Positions 8,333 to 16,761 of a DNA stretch of 64,000 nucleotides are shown piece after piece. The notes below the pieces were generated by a model. It ran no database searches. It was given only the letters and a program-made list of their open reading frames with translations, and was not told where the DNA came from. Every line of letters starts with the position of its first letter. Positions within the stretch are counted from its first letter, which is position 1. Position numbers and translations under genes: made by a program. Origin of the DNA: Streptomyces sp. NBRC 110611 (GTDB lineage: Bacteria; Actinomycetota; Actinomycetes; Streptomycetales; Streptomycetaceae); assembly GCF_001590865.1 (NCBI RefSeq), contig NZ_BBUY01000009.1, positions 128,620-192,619 on the forward strand, read 5' to 3'.

Positions 8333-9325
8333 ATGAGACTTCTGATGCTGGGCGGAACGGAGTTCGTGGGGCGCGCGATCAGTGCGGCGGCGGTGGCGCG
8401 CGGGTGGCAGGTGACGGTGTTCCACCGGGGAAACCACACGCCGCCGGACGGTGTGACGGCGCTGCACGGTGACCGGGGAGCCGCGGCGGGGCTCGAGGCG
8501 CTGGCCGCGGAGCGCGCCGGTGAGTGGGACGCCGTTGTCGATACGTGGAGCGGTGCGCCGTCGGCCGTACGGGACACGGCACGCCTGCTGGCCGGCCGGG
8601 CCGGGACCTACGCGTATGTCTCCAGCCGGTCGGTATACGCGTACCCGGCCGCGTACGGGCTGGACGAGCACGGCCCGGTGGTGGCGGGATCCGCCGACGA
8701 CACCGGCTCCGAGGACTACGCGACGGCGAAGCGCGGCGGTGAGCTGGCCGCGGTCGACGCCTTCGGGGACCGGGCGCTGCTGATCCGCGCGGGGCTGATC
8801 CTCGGGCCGTACGAGAACATCGGGCGGCTGCCGTGGTGGCTGGGCCGGATCGCGCGCGGGGGCCCGGTTCTGGCGCCCGGGCCGCGGGAGATGGCGCTTC
8901 AGTACGTCGATGTCCGGGATCTGGCGGAGTGGACGCTGGACGCGCTGGAGGCCGGGCGCGGCGGGGCGTTCAACCTCGTGAGCGAGATCGGGCACGCCAC
9001 CATGGGCGAGCTGTTGGAGAGCTGTGTGCGGGTCACCGGCTCGGACGCGGAGCTGCGCTGGACCGCGCCGGCGGAGGTGCTCGCCGCCGGTATCGAGCCG
9101 TGGACGGAACTGCCGGTGTGGCTGGCGCCGGGGGAGCTGCGGGATGCGATCTACGGGGCGGATGTGGCCAAGGCGCTGGCGACGGGGCTGCGTTGTCGTC
9201 CCGTCGGCGAGACGGTGGCCGATACCTGGTCCTGGCTCCGGTCCATCGGCGGGACGGCGCCGCAGCGTCCGGACCGGCCGGTGGTGGGGTTGCCGGAGGA
9301 GAAGGAGGCGGCGGTTCTGGGGTAG
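8333..9325 (+). CDS. NAD-dependent epimerase/reductase, extended SDR family
   Basis: Rossmann-fold oxidoreductase of 330 aa. The nucleotide-binding motif GGTEFVGRA is at the very N-terminus, followed by an acidic/basic switch (FHRGNH) and the SDR-type active-site segment SSRSVYAYP; a canonical YxxxK is seen as YATAKRGGE. Substrate unknown: this subgroup, common in actinobacteria, often has nucleoside-sugar-like substrates or acts as an isoflavone-reductase-like enzyme. The ATG at 8333 directly precedes the dinucleotide-binding motif. A -10-like CACAGT lies seven bases upstream of the ATG, so the mRNA may be leaderless. Convergent with disA. Confidence 0.82.
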   Translation: MRLLMLGGTEFVGRAISAAAVARGWQVTVFHRGNHTPPDGVTALHGDRGAAAGLEALAAERAGEWDAVVDTWSGAPSAVRDTARLLAGRAGTYAYVSSRSVYAYPAAYGLDEHGPVVAGSADDTGSEDYATAKRGGELAAVDAFGDRALLIRAGLILGPYENIGRLPWWLGRIARGGPVLAPGPREMALQYVDVRDLAEWTLDALEAGRGGAFNLVSEIGHATMGELLESCVRVTGSDAELRWTAPAEVLAAGIEPWTELPVWLAPGELRDAIYGADVAKALATGLRCRPVGETVADTWSWLRSIGGTAPQRPDRPVVGLPEEKEAAVLG

Positions 9326-9556
9326 GGGTGGGTGGGGGCGGGAGAGGGAGTGGGGGCTGTGGGGCGGAGGGGGAGCGTGTCCCGTAGGGGGAGGTCGAAC
9401 GGATCCCCTAGGGGGTGCAAGGCCCCCCGGTGGGCCACAACGTGGGGGCGACGGAAAGTGTTCCCGGCACTCCCGGCGGCGCGCTCCTGGCACTCCTGGC
9501 ACTGCACTCCCGGCGCCTCCCGGTGCTCCTGGTGCAGGCCAGGACAGGAGCAGGCC

Positions 9557-10681
9557 CTAGACGTACCGTTCCAGGATGGACGACTCGGCGAGTCGTGAAA
9601 GGCCCTCGCGGACCGAGCGGGCGCGGGCCTCGCCGACGCCGTCGACCGTCTGGAGGTCGTCGACGCTGGCGGCGAGCAGTTTCTGAAGGCCGCCGAAGTG
9701 GTCGACGAGGCGGTCGATGACGGTGCCGGGGAGGCGGGGGACCTTGGCCAGCAGGCGGAAGCCGCGGGGGGAGATCGCCGAGTCGAGGGTTTCGGGGGCG
9801 CCGCTGTAGCCCAAGGCGCGGGCGACGATGGGGAGTTCGAGCAGCTCGGTGTGGGTGAGGGAGTCCAGCTCGGCGAGTGCTTCGGCGACCGTACGGGAGC
9901 GCTTGGCGGTGGGCTCGGGAACGTAGTCGCGGACGACCAGTTCGCGTTCCGGCTCCACGCCGGCGATCAGCTCTTCGAGCTGGAGGGCGAGGAGCCGGCC
10001 GTCCGTGCCGAGCTCGACGACGTACTCGGCGATCTCGGTGGCGATGCGGCGGACCATCTCCAGGCGCTGGGCGACCGCGGTGACGTCGCGGACGGTGACC
10101 AGGTCTTCGATCTCCAGGGCGGAGAGAGTGCCGGCCACCTCGTCGAGGCGGAGCTTGTAGCGCTCCAGGGTCGCCAGGGCCTGGTTGGCGCGGGAGAGGA
10201 TCGCGGCGGACTCCTCCAGGACGCGGCGTTCACCGTCGACGTAGAGGGCGATCAGCCGCATGGACTGACTCACCGAGACGACCGGGAAGCCGGCCTGGAT
10301 GGAGACGCGCTGGGCGGTGCGGTGGCGGGTGCCGGTCTCCTCGGTGGGGATGGAGGCGTCCGGGACCAGCTGGACGCCGGCGCGGAGGATCTTGGTGATG
10401 TCCTTGTCGAGGACGAGGGCGCCGTCGAGTTTGCAGAGCTCGCGAAGGCGGGTGGCGGTGAATTCGACGTCGAGGACGAAGCCGCCGGTGCACATGGACT
10501 CGACGGTCTTGTCGAAGCCCAGCACGATCAGGCCGCCCGTATTGCCGCGGAGGATGCGCTCCAGACCGTCGCGCAGAGCGGTACCGGGAGCGACGGCGCT
10601 GAGCGAGGCGCGCATCAGGCTCTCGGTGCCGGAGGTGCCGCCGGACCTGCCGGGAGTCGATGCCCGGTCGTTGACTGCCAC
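9557..10681 (-). CDS. disA: DNA integrity scanning diadenylate cyclase DisA
   Basis: Synthesises the second messenger c-di-AMP from two ATP while scanning DNA. The N-terminal DAC domain carries LDGALVLD (DGA motif) and TGTRHRTAQR (RHR motif). A helical spine follows, and the C-terminal helix-hairpin-helix DNA-binding domain contains TVDGVGEARARSVREGL. The GTG at 10681 (VAVNDRAS) was chosen because GGAGGAG lies five bases upstream and the resulting 374 aa equals the usual Streptomyces length. It neighbours radA, as in many Gram-positive genomes where RadA and DisA act together in DNA-damage response. Confidence 0.96.
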   Translation of the reverse strand: MAVNDRASTPGRSGGTSGTESLMRASLSAVAPGTALRDGLERILRGNTGGLIVLGFDKTVESMCTGGFVLDVEFTATRLRELCKLDGALVLDKDITKILRAGVQLVPDASIPTEETGTRHRTAQRVSIQAGFPVVSVSQSMRLIALYVDGERRVLEESAAILSRANQALATLERYKLRLDEVAGTLSALEIEDLVTVRDVTAVAQRLEMVRRIATEIAEYVVELGTDGRLLALQLEELIAGVEPERELVVRDYVPEPTAKRSRTVAEALAELDSLTHTELLELPIVARALGYSGAPETLDSAISPRGFRLLAKVPRLPGTVIDRLVDHFGGLQKLLAASVDDLQTVDGVGEARARSVREGLSRLAESSILERYV

Positions 10682-10976
10682 TGCACTCCTCCGTCGCAAG
10701 GTCGCTCGGTCCGCAGGCCGCCCGCCCATGCTGCGGTTGACGTACCAGCGGAGCGTACGTGGCCGACAGGCAATTCTGCGGTGACGGGCGGGACCAGGGA
10801 AAAGTCTACCGGCGTACGCCCTCATCCTGTGGGGCCTCGCGCCCAGCCGTCCGTCCGCCCGTCTGTCCCCCTGTCGCGCCCGTCCGCCCGTCTGTCTGTA
10901 TCCCCATCCCCCTGTCGCCGCCTGCCGTGCCCGTCCCCCTGCCGCCGGTCCGTCTGCCGTCCGCCCGCCTGCGTTC
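10682..10976. other. disA-radA spacer with a C/T-rich degenerate repeat tract
   Basis: From about 10845 to 10975 the plus strand is built of GTCCGCCCGTCTGTCCCC-like words repeated imperfectly. It lies directly behind the radA stop and before the disA promoter. No gene is apparent. Both flanking genes read leftward, so disA may be transcribed from this spacer or by read-through from radA. Confidence 0.5.
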
Positions 10977-12431
10977 CTACGGGCCTGGCCTGGCCTCCCT
11001 ACCGAGCCCGCGGCCCTCGCGCGGGGCGTCCCGGTCTTCCCGTGGGGCCTCCCGGCGTACGCGCTTGGGCAGGACGCTCAGCGCCTGCCCGACGTCGGCG
11101 ACCTCCAGGACCCGCATTCCGTCGGGGATCTTGCCCGGGTCGGAGGAGACCAGAGCGTGGGTGAAGCCGAGCCGGGCGGCCTCGGACAGCCGGCGCTGGA
11201 CTCCGGTGACCCGTCTGACCTCGCCGGCCAGCCCCACCTCACCGATGGCGACCAGGTTCTTGGGGAGCGGGGTGTCGCTGGCCGCGCTGGCCAGGGCGAG
11301 GGCCACGGCGAGGTCGGCGGCGGGCTCGGTGAGCTTCACCCCGCCGACGGTGGCGCTGTAGATGTCGCGCTTGCCGAGGGCGTTGATCCGGCCGCGCTGC
11401 TCCAGGACGGCGAGCATCATCGACACCCGGGAGGTCTCCAGGCCGGAGGTGGTGCGCCGGGGGGAGGGGATCTGGGAGTCGACGGTCAGCGCCTGGACCT
11501 CGGCGACCAGGGGGCGGCGGCCCTCCAGCGTCACCGTGAGGCAGGTGCCGGGCACCGGTTCGGCGCGGCGGGTGAGGAACAGGCCGGAGGGATCGGCGAG
11601 GCCGGTGATCCCCTCGTCGTGCAGTTCGAAGCAGCCGACCTCGTCGGTGGTGCCGTAGCGGTTCTTGACGCCGCGGACCAGGCGCAGGCGGGCGTGCCGG
11701 TCACCCTCGAAGTGGAGGACGACGTCGACGAGGTGCTCCAGGAGGCGGGGGCCGGCGATGGCGCCGTCCTTGGTGACATGGCCCACCAGGAGGGTGGACA
11801 TACCGCGTTCCTTGGAGGCCCGGATCAGGGCGCCGGCGACCTCGCGGACCTGGGCCATCCCGCCGGGGGCGCCGTCGATCTCGGGGGAGGCGACGGTCTG
11901 GACCGAGTCGAGGATGAGGAGGGAGGGCTTGACGGTATCGAGGTGGCCGAGGACGGCGGAGAGGTCGGTCTCGGCGGCGAGGTAGAGGTGGTCGTTGATG
12001 GCGCCGATGCGGTCGGCGCGCAGCCGCACCTGGCTCGCGGACTCCTCGCCGGTCACGTAGAGCGTGCGGTGGTCGTCGGAGGCGGCCTTGGCGGCGGCGT
12101 CCAGGAGGAGCGTGGACTTGCCGACGCCGGGCTCGCCGGCCAGCAGCACCACGGCGCCGGGGACCAGGCCGCCGCCGAGCACGCGGTCCAGCTCGGCCAC
12201 GCCCGTGGAGCGGGCGGCGGCCTGCCGGCCGTCGACCTGGCCGATGGGCAGGGCGGCGGCGGTGACCCGGCCGGGCGCGGTCGTCCGCACGGCGGGGGCG
12301 CCGCCGAACTCCTCGACCGTGCCCCACGCCTGGCACTCGGGGCAGCGGCCGAGCCACTTGGCCGTGGTCCAGCCGCATTCGGTGCAGCGGTAGGAGGGGC
12401 GCTCCTTGCCCGACGATTTACGCGTTGCCAT
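10977..12431 (-). CDS. radA: DNA repair protein RadA (branch-migration ATPase)
   Basis: RecA-like ATPase that drives branch migration during recombinational repair. It has an N-terminal C4 zinc finger (Cys16, Cys19, Cys30, Cys33 in CTECGWTTAKWLGRCPEC), Walker A GEPGVGKST, the RadA-specific KNRYG motif (VKNRYGTTDEVG) and a C-terminal Lon-protease-like domain. The ATG at 12431 gives 484 aa, the expected length; the C-terminus ends in an Arg/Glu-rich tail. Same orientation as disA, and probably functionally linked with it. Confidence 0.96.
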   Translation of the reverse strand: MATRKSSGKERPSYRCTECGWTTAKWLGRCPECQAWGTVEEFGGAPAVRTTAPGRVTAAALPIGQVDGRQAAARSTGVAELDRVLGGGLVPGAVVLLAGEPGVGKSTLLLDAAAKAASDDHRTLYVTGEESASQVRLRADRIGAINDHLYLAAETDLSAVLGHLDTVKPSLLILDSVQTVASPEIDGAPGGMAQVREVAGALIRASKERGMSTLLVGHVTKDGAIAGPRLLEHLVDVVLHFEGDRHARLRLVRGVKNRYGTTDEVGCFELHDEGITGLADPSGLFLTRRAEPVPGTCLTVTLEGRRPLVAEVQALTVDSQIPSPRRTTSGLETSRVSMMLAVLEQRGRINALGKRDIYSATVGGVKLTEPAADLAVALALASAASDTPLPKNLVAIGEVGLAGEVRRVTGVQRRLSEAARLGFTHALVSSDPGKIPDGMRVLEVADVGQALSVLPKRVRREAPREDRDAPREGRGLGREARPGP

Positions 12432-12663
12432 GGGAGCCACCGTAGCGGTGGGGTCTGACAGCGCCCCCTCGCGGAGCTCTCTCGCGGAGTCCCACACGGA
12501 GTCCCCCTCGGAGGTGTTCCAGCGGCGTCTGCTTGCGTCGAGTGAGTGGCGTACGCCGCATGCCGCTCAAGGATGGACAGGGTCGTGTCCCCTTTTGAGG
12601 GAGAAGGTCACCCGTATGGGTTAAAACAGACCGGGGAGTGCAGGCGCGGCTGCATCATCCCCC

Positions 12664-12669
12664 TACCGT
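12664..12669 (+). promoter_or_regulatory. -10 box TACCGT for an apparently leaderless mRNA
   Basis: TACCGT is followed by seven bases and then GTGATG, where both GTG (12677) and ATG (12680) are in frame with the sigma-like gene. No ribosome-binding site is visible. Confidence 0.5.
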
Positions 12670-12676
12670 CGCCGGG

Positions 12677-14569
12677 GTGATGAGCAGCAGGCCCGAGCAC
12701 CCCACGCACTCCACCGGCGCACACCGGTCGCGCGGCGACGACCGGCGCCGGCCGCGATCCGCCGAGCCGCACGACCCGCCCGCCCCCGACGGGCGCGAGG
12801 ACGACGGCGACGACGGCTACGAGCCCTACCTGGACGGGCTGTTCACCTACTGTCTGTCCGTTCTGTGCGATCACGACGCGGCGACCGCGGTGCTGGGCGA
12901 GGTGCTCGCGCTCGCCGAGCGGCACCGTGCCCGGCGCCCCGCCGATCCGGCGCTGCACCGCTCCTGGCTCTACGCCCTGGCCCGTTGGGCCTGTCTGCGC
13001 CGGCTGGCCGAACGGGCGGCACCGGACACCAAGCGGACGGTCACCGAGTGGACGGACGCCAAGCGGACGGACACCGAGCGGGCAGATACGGAGTGGGCGG
13101 ACGCCGAGCAGGCGGGCGCGAAGGGGGCGGCCGACGCCGGTCGGCGGCAGCGCGAACTGGCCGTCCTGGCCTGGCCGGAGGCCGCCGGTACGACGCCGCA
13201 GCAGCGCGAGGCGCTGGAGCTCTCGGTACGTCATCTCCTCTCCGCCGACGAGGTCGCCGCGGTGCTCGGCGCCGACCCGATCGCCACCCGCGCCCTGCTG
13301 GCCACCGCGTCCTGCGAGGTGGAACGGACCCGGGCGGCGCTGGCCGTCGTCGAGTCCGGCCGGTGCCGCGAGGTCGCACGGCTGGCGGGCGACAGCCGGA
13401 TGCTGCTGGGCGCGGCGCTCAGCCGGGAGCTGGTACGCCACGTCGACGACTGCGCCGTGTGCCGGCGGACCGCCGAGCGGGCCACCGTACCGGGGACCTG
13501 GCCGGGCACCGCGCCGGTGGCCCCGGGCGCGTTGCCGCTGGTCAGCGCGGACCGGGAGGCGGTACTCGGCGCGCTGGCGGCGGCCCGGCGCTCCCGGTCG
13601 GGCCGTGCCGAGGGGGTGGCCGGTGCCGGACGCGGCGGTGGCCGGATGCGTGGGCCAAACGGTTCTCCGCGCTACGACCGCAACGGCTTCCCCGTAGGCG
13701 CCCCCACGGACCGGGCCGCCCGCCGGCGCAGGCTGCGCGCCCGGGCCCTGACCACGACGGTGGTCGCCACGGTCGTCGCGGCGCCGGTGCTCGCCCTCTG
13801 GGCGGCCTACCGGGGGGCACCCGCCACGACGGAGGTGGCGGACGGCTCGCCCTCGGTGACGGCCCACGACACGGAGGCGGAACCGCGGCTCGGCGGCCGC
13901 CCGTACGAGAACGCCGGCAACGCCCGGACGACGCCCGAGCCCGGGTTCACGACGGGGGACGGGGCGCCCGATGTGTCGGTCGAGGTGATCGGGGAGGACG
14001 GCACTCCGCTGCGGGCCGGGACGGCGGGCCGGCGGGCGAAGAAGGGCCCGGGGCGGCTGACGGTGGCCGCCCAGCCGAGCGGCGGGACCACGGTCGTCAC
14101 GCTCAGCGCCTCGGGCGGTGAGCCGGTGAGCTGGCGGGCGTCGGCGGTCGCGCCCTGGCTGCAGATGAGCCATACCGCGGGCTCGCTGCGGCCGGGGGAG
14201 TCCACGACGATCACGGTCTACGTCGACCATGACCGGGAGCCCGCGGGCGACTGGCGGGCCAGGATCGCCATCGAGCCCGGCAACACCGCGGTCACGCTGG
14301 AGGGCCACGGCCCGGCGGACCAGAGCCCCGACCGCCAGGACCCGGAGCCCACGGACCCGACACCGGCCCCCTCGCGTCCGGCGCCGAAGCCGAAGCCGAC
14401 GGCCACGTCCCCCTCGGCCAGTCCGACGCCCACACCGACGCCGACGCCCACGCCGGCCCCGACCCGTTCGGCGCCCGGCCCGACCGCGACCCCGACCGGC
14501 CCGGCGGCTCCGACCGGCCCCGGCGCCTCGACCACGAGCCCGTGGAACACGGCGCACCCGGCCGACTGA
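12677..14569 (+). CDS. Sigma-factor-like / zinc-finger / membrane fusion protein with extracellular BACON-like domain
   Basis: A 630-aa multidomain protein. Residues about 50-125 resemble ECF sigma region 2 (YEPYLDGLFTYCLSVLCDHD, WLYALARWACLRRL); an Asp/Thr/Glu-rich repeat linker follows (KRTVTEWTDAKRTDTERAD type). Residues about 185-230 resemble sigma region 4 (LSADEVAAVLGADPIATRALL). Then comes HVDDCAVCRRT, the H-x3-C-x2-C zinc motif of ZAS anti-sigma factors, one membrane helix (about 360-380) and an outer domain with beta-strand pattern VSWRASAVAPWLQMSH...GSLRPGESTTITVYVD like BACON/Ig-type modules. The tail is Pro/Thr-rich. It therefore combines sigma-like and anti-sigma-like parts in one membrane protein. 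Whether it binds RNA polymerase is unknown. Start GTG at 12677 is apparently leaderless. Confidence 0.7.
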   Translation: MMSSRPEHPTHSTGAHRSRGDDRRRPRSAEPHDPPAPDGREDDGDDGYEPYLDGLFTYCLSVLCDHDAATAVLGEVLALAERHRARRPADPALHRSWLYALARWACLRRLAERAAPDTKRTVTEWTDAKRTDTERADTEWADAEQAGAKGAADAGRRQRELAVLAWPEAAGTTPQQREALELSVRHLLSADEVAAVLGADPIATRALLATASCEVERTRAALAVVESGRCREVARLAGDSRMLLGAALSRELVRHVDDCAVCRRTAERATVPGTWPGTAPVAPGALPLVSADREAVLGALAAARRSRSGRAEGVAGAGRGGGRMRGPNGSPRYDRNGFPVGAPTDRAARRRRLRARALTTTVVATVVAAPVLALWAAYRGAPATTEVADGSPSVTAHDTEAEPRLGGRPYENAGNARTTPEPGFTTGDGAPDVSVEVIGEDGTPLRAGTAGRRAKKGPGRLTVAAQPSGGTTVVTLSASGGEPVSWRASAVAPWLQMSHTAGSLRPGESTTITVYVDHDREPAGDWRARIAIEPGNTAVTLEGHGPADQSPDRQDPEPTDPTPAPSRPAPKPKPTATSPSASPTPTPTPTPTPAPTRSAPGPTATPTGPAAPTGPGASTTSPWNTAHPAD

Positions 14570-14612
14570 CCACGGTCGGCCGGCTGAGCCCGGCCGGCTG
14601 CTTCTTCTACTT

Positions 14613-15557
14613 CTACTTCTTCGGCTTCGTCGGTTCGTCCTGCTTCTTCGGCTTCTCGGCCTTCTCGGCCTTCTCGGCTTTCCCGGCTTTCCCGGCCTTC
14701 CGGAGTGGCAGCAGCGGCAGCGGATCCGCCGGATGCGGGGCCATCGGCAGCGTCGACGCCAGCCGCTCCTCGCACAGCTCGGCGAGCTTGGTGTAGCCCT
14801 TCTCGCCCATCAGCTCGGTCAGCTCCGGCCGGTACGTGACGTACACCGGCTCGCCCGCGCCGTGCGCCGACGTCGCGGACGTGCACCACCAGTGCAGGTC
14901 ATGCCCGCCCGGGCCCCAGCCGCGCCGGTCGTACTCGCCGATCGTCACCTCGAGCACCTGGGTGTCGTCCGGCCGGTCGATCCACTCGTACGTCCGGCGG
15001 ACCGGCAGCTGCCAGCAGACGTCCGGCTTGGTCTCCAGCGGCTCGCGGCCCTCGCGCAGCGCGAGGATGTGCAGGGAGCAGCCGGCGCCGGCCGGGAAGC
15101 CGGGCCGGTTCTGGAAGATGCACGAGCCCTGCCAGCGGCGGGTCTGCCGCTCGCCGTCCTCGTCCACCTCGGTCCAGCCGGTCTCGGTCCCGACGTCGTG
15201 GAACTGCCACAGGTCGGGCGTGAGGCGTGCCACGTGCTGGGCGACCCGCTCCTCGTCCTCCTCGTCGGAGAAGTGCGCGCCGAGCGTGCAGCAGCCGTCG
15301 TCCGCCCGGCCGGCCTGGATGCCCTGGCAGCCGCTGCCGAAGATGCAGGTCCAGCGGGAGGTCAGCCAGGTCAGGTCGCAGCGGAAGCGCTGCTCGTCGT
15401 CGGCCGGGTCGGGGAAGGTGACCCAGGCGCGGGCGAAGTCGAGTCCGACCTCGTCGGCCTGGGGCTGGTTCCCCTCAGCCGCCTGGGTGCGCTGCTTTTC
15501 TGCCTTCTTCAGCGCTTTCTCGGCTTTCTCGTGCTTCGCCTTTTTCGTCTTTGCCAC
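14613..15557 (-). CDS. Cys-rich conserved actinobacterial protein with Lys/Ala-rich ends, unknown function
   Basis: A 314-aa cytoplasmic-looking protein. The first 30 residues (AKTKKAKHEKAEKALKKAEK) and the last 35 (KAGKAGKAEKAEKAEK..) are Lys/Ala/Glu-rich, like histone-H1 tails, and could bind nucleic acid. The core has clustered Cys (CDLTWLTSRWTCIFGSGCQGI, DGCCTLGAHF, CSLHILALREG, DVCWQLP, HWWC) suggesting a metal site, possibly of the YkgJ iron/zinc-chelating type, although I cannot confirm that. It starts with GTG right after TACGCT plus six bases, a leaderless arrangement. It is divergent from the ppx-like gene and convergent with the sigma-like fusion gene. Confidence 0.7.
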   Translation of the reverse strand: MAKTKKAKHEKAEKALKKAEKQRTQAAEGNQPQADEVGLDFARAWVTFPDPADDEQRFRCDLTWLTSRWTCIFGSGCQGIQAGRADDGCCTLGAHFSDEEDEERVAQHVARLTPDLWQFHDVGTETGWTEVDEDGERQTRRWQGSCIFQNRPGFPAGAGCSLHILALREGREPLETKPDVCWQLPVRRTYEWIDRPDDTQVLEVTIGEYDRRGWGPGGHDLHWWCTSATSAHGAGEPVYVTYRPELTELMGEKGYTKLAELCEERLASTLPMAPHPADPLPLLPLRKAGKAGKAEKAEKAEKPKKQDEPTKPKK

Positions 15558-15563
15558 GGGTCC

Positions 15564-15569
15564 AGCGTA
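15564..15569 (-). promoter_or_regulatory. -10 box TACGCT (minus strand) for a leaderless mRNA
   Basis: Read on the minus strand, TACGCT is followed by six bases (GGACCC) and then the GTG at 15557. No Shine-Dalgarno sequence is present. Confidence 0.55.
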
Positions 15570-15694
15570 CGGGGAGCCGCGTGCAGCCCACGGCGCCGCC
15601 GGGCGGCCCGCGCCACCCGCGCCATCCGCGCCACCCGTCCCCCCCCCGCACCACCCGCGCCACCCGTGCCGAGAGGAGGGCGCCGGCCGCGCAG

Positions 15695-15700
15695 TAGGTT
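15695..15700 (+). promoter_or_regulatory. -10 box TAGGTT for the ppx-like gene, apparently leaderless
   Basis: TAGGTT followed by seven bases (TCCCCCT) and the ATG at 15708. No ribosome-binding site is visible between them. Confidence 0.5.
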
Positions 15701-15707
15701 TCCCCCT

Positions 15708-16649
15708 ATGAGACTCGGTGTCCTCGACGTGGGTTCGAATACGGTCCATCTGCTGGTGGTGGACGCGCACCCGGGCGCGCGCCCGCTGCCCGCCTACTCG
15801 CACAAGGCGGAGCTGCGCCTCGCCGAACTCCTCGACGAGGACGGCGCCATAAGCGACGCGGGGGTGGAGCGGCTGGTGGCCACCGTCCTGGAAGCGCTCC
15901 AGGTGGCCGAGGACAAGGGCGTCGAGAGCGTGCTGCCGTTCGCCACCTCCGCGGTCCGGGAGGCGACCAACGGGGAGGACGTCCTGCGGCGGGTCGCCCT
16001 GGAGACCGGTGTGGAGCTGCAGGTGCTCTCCGGGGAGGACGAGGCGCGGCTCACCTTCCTGGCTGCCCGCCGCTGGCTGGGCTGGTCCGCGGGCCGGCTG
16101 CTCGTCCTGGACATCGGCGGCGGCTCGCTGGAGGTGGCGTACGGACTGGACGAGGACCCGGACGTGGCGGTCTCGCTGCCGCTGGGCGCCGGCCGGCTGA
16201 CCACGCACGGTCTGCCCGGCGATCCGCCGGACGCCGAGGACGTCCGCGCGGTGCGGCGCCAGGTCCGGGCCGAGATCGCCAAGGTGGTCAGCGAGTTCCG
16301 CCGCTACGGCACCCCCGACCAGATCGTCGGCACGTCCAAGACCTTCAAGCAGCTGGCCCGGATCGCGGGTGCGGCGCGCTCCGCCGAGGGCCTCTACGTC
16401 CAGCGCGAGCTGCCCCGCAAGAAGCTGGAGGAGTGGGTGCCGCGGCTGGCCGGGATGTCGGTGGAGGAGCGGGCGGGGCTGCCCGGGGTGTCCGAGGGGC
16501 GCGCGCCGCAGCTGCTGGCCGGGGCGCTGGTGGCCGAGGCGGCGATGGACCTGTTCGGGGTCGAGATGCTGGAGATCTGCCCGTGGGCGCTGCGCGAGGG
16601 GGTCATCCTGCGACGGCTGGACCATCTGCCGACGCCGACGGCTCGGTGA
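15708..16649 (+). CDS. Ppx/GppA-family phosphatase (exopolyphosphatase-like)
   Basis: Member of the ASKHA-fold exopolyphosphatase/guanosine pentaphosphatase family, acting on polyphosphate or pppGpp-type substrates. The phosphate-binding motifs are clear: VLDVGSNTVHLLV at residues 6-18 and LVLDIGGGSLEVAYG in the middle, and ATSAVREATN and SGEDEARLTF fit the family. At 313 aa it is the short actinobacterial form lacking the C-terminal HD-type extension, like Mycobacterium Ppx1. Located next to a TIM-barrel isomerase gene in the same orientation. Confidence 0.9.
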   Translation: MRLGVLDVGSNTVHLLVVDAHPGARPLPAYSHKAELRLAELLDEDGAISDAGVERLVATVLEALQVAEDKGVESVLPFATSAVREATNGEDVLRRVALETGVELQVLSGEDEARLTFLAARRWLGWSAGRLLVLDIGGGSLEVAYGLDEDPDVAVSLPLGAGRLTTHGLPGDPPDAEDVRAVRRQVRAEIAKVVSEFRRYGTPDQIVGTSKTFKQLARIAGAARSAEGLYVQRELPRKKLEEWVPRLAGMSVEERAGLPGVSEGRAPQLLAGALVAEAAMDLFGVEMLEICPWALREGVILRRLDHLPTPTAR

Positions 16650-16748
16650 CTGCCGGCGCCGACCGCTCAGCGACTGCCGCGCGCCGACCGCTCAGTGACC
16701 TGCAACGCATCCACCCCGGCCTCCTGCCCCGTGCACAGCCCCGGCCCG

Positions 16749-16754
16749 TACGCT
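16749..16754 (+). promoter_or_regulatory. -10 box TACGCT for the isomerase gene, leaderless
   Basis: TACGCT is followed by exactly seven bases (GTCCCTC) before the GTG at 16762; the same hexamer drives the leaderless gene at 15557 on the other strand. Confidence 0.55.
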
Positions 16755-16761
16755 GTCCCTC

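Noticed and set aside
12608..14557. Long minus-strand frame opposite the sigma-like fusion gene
   Set aside because: Arg/Gly low-complexity translation without domains; the plus strand has clear domain structure and a promoter.
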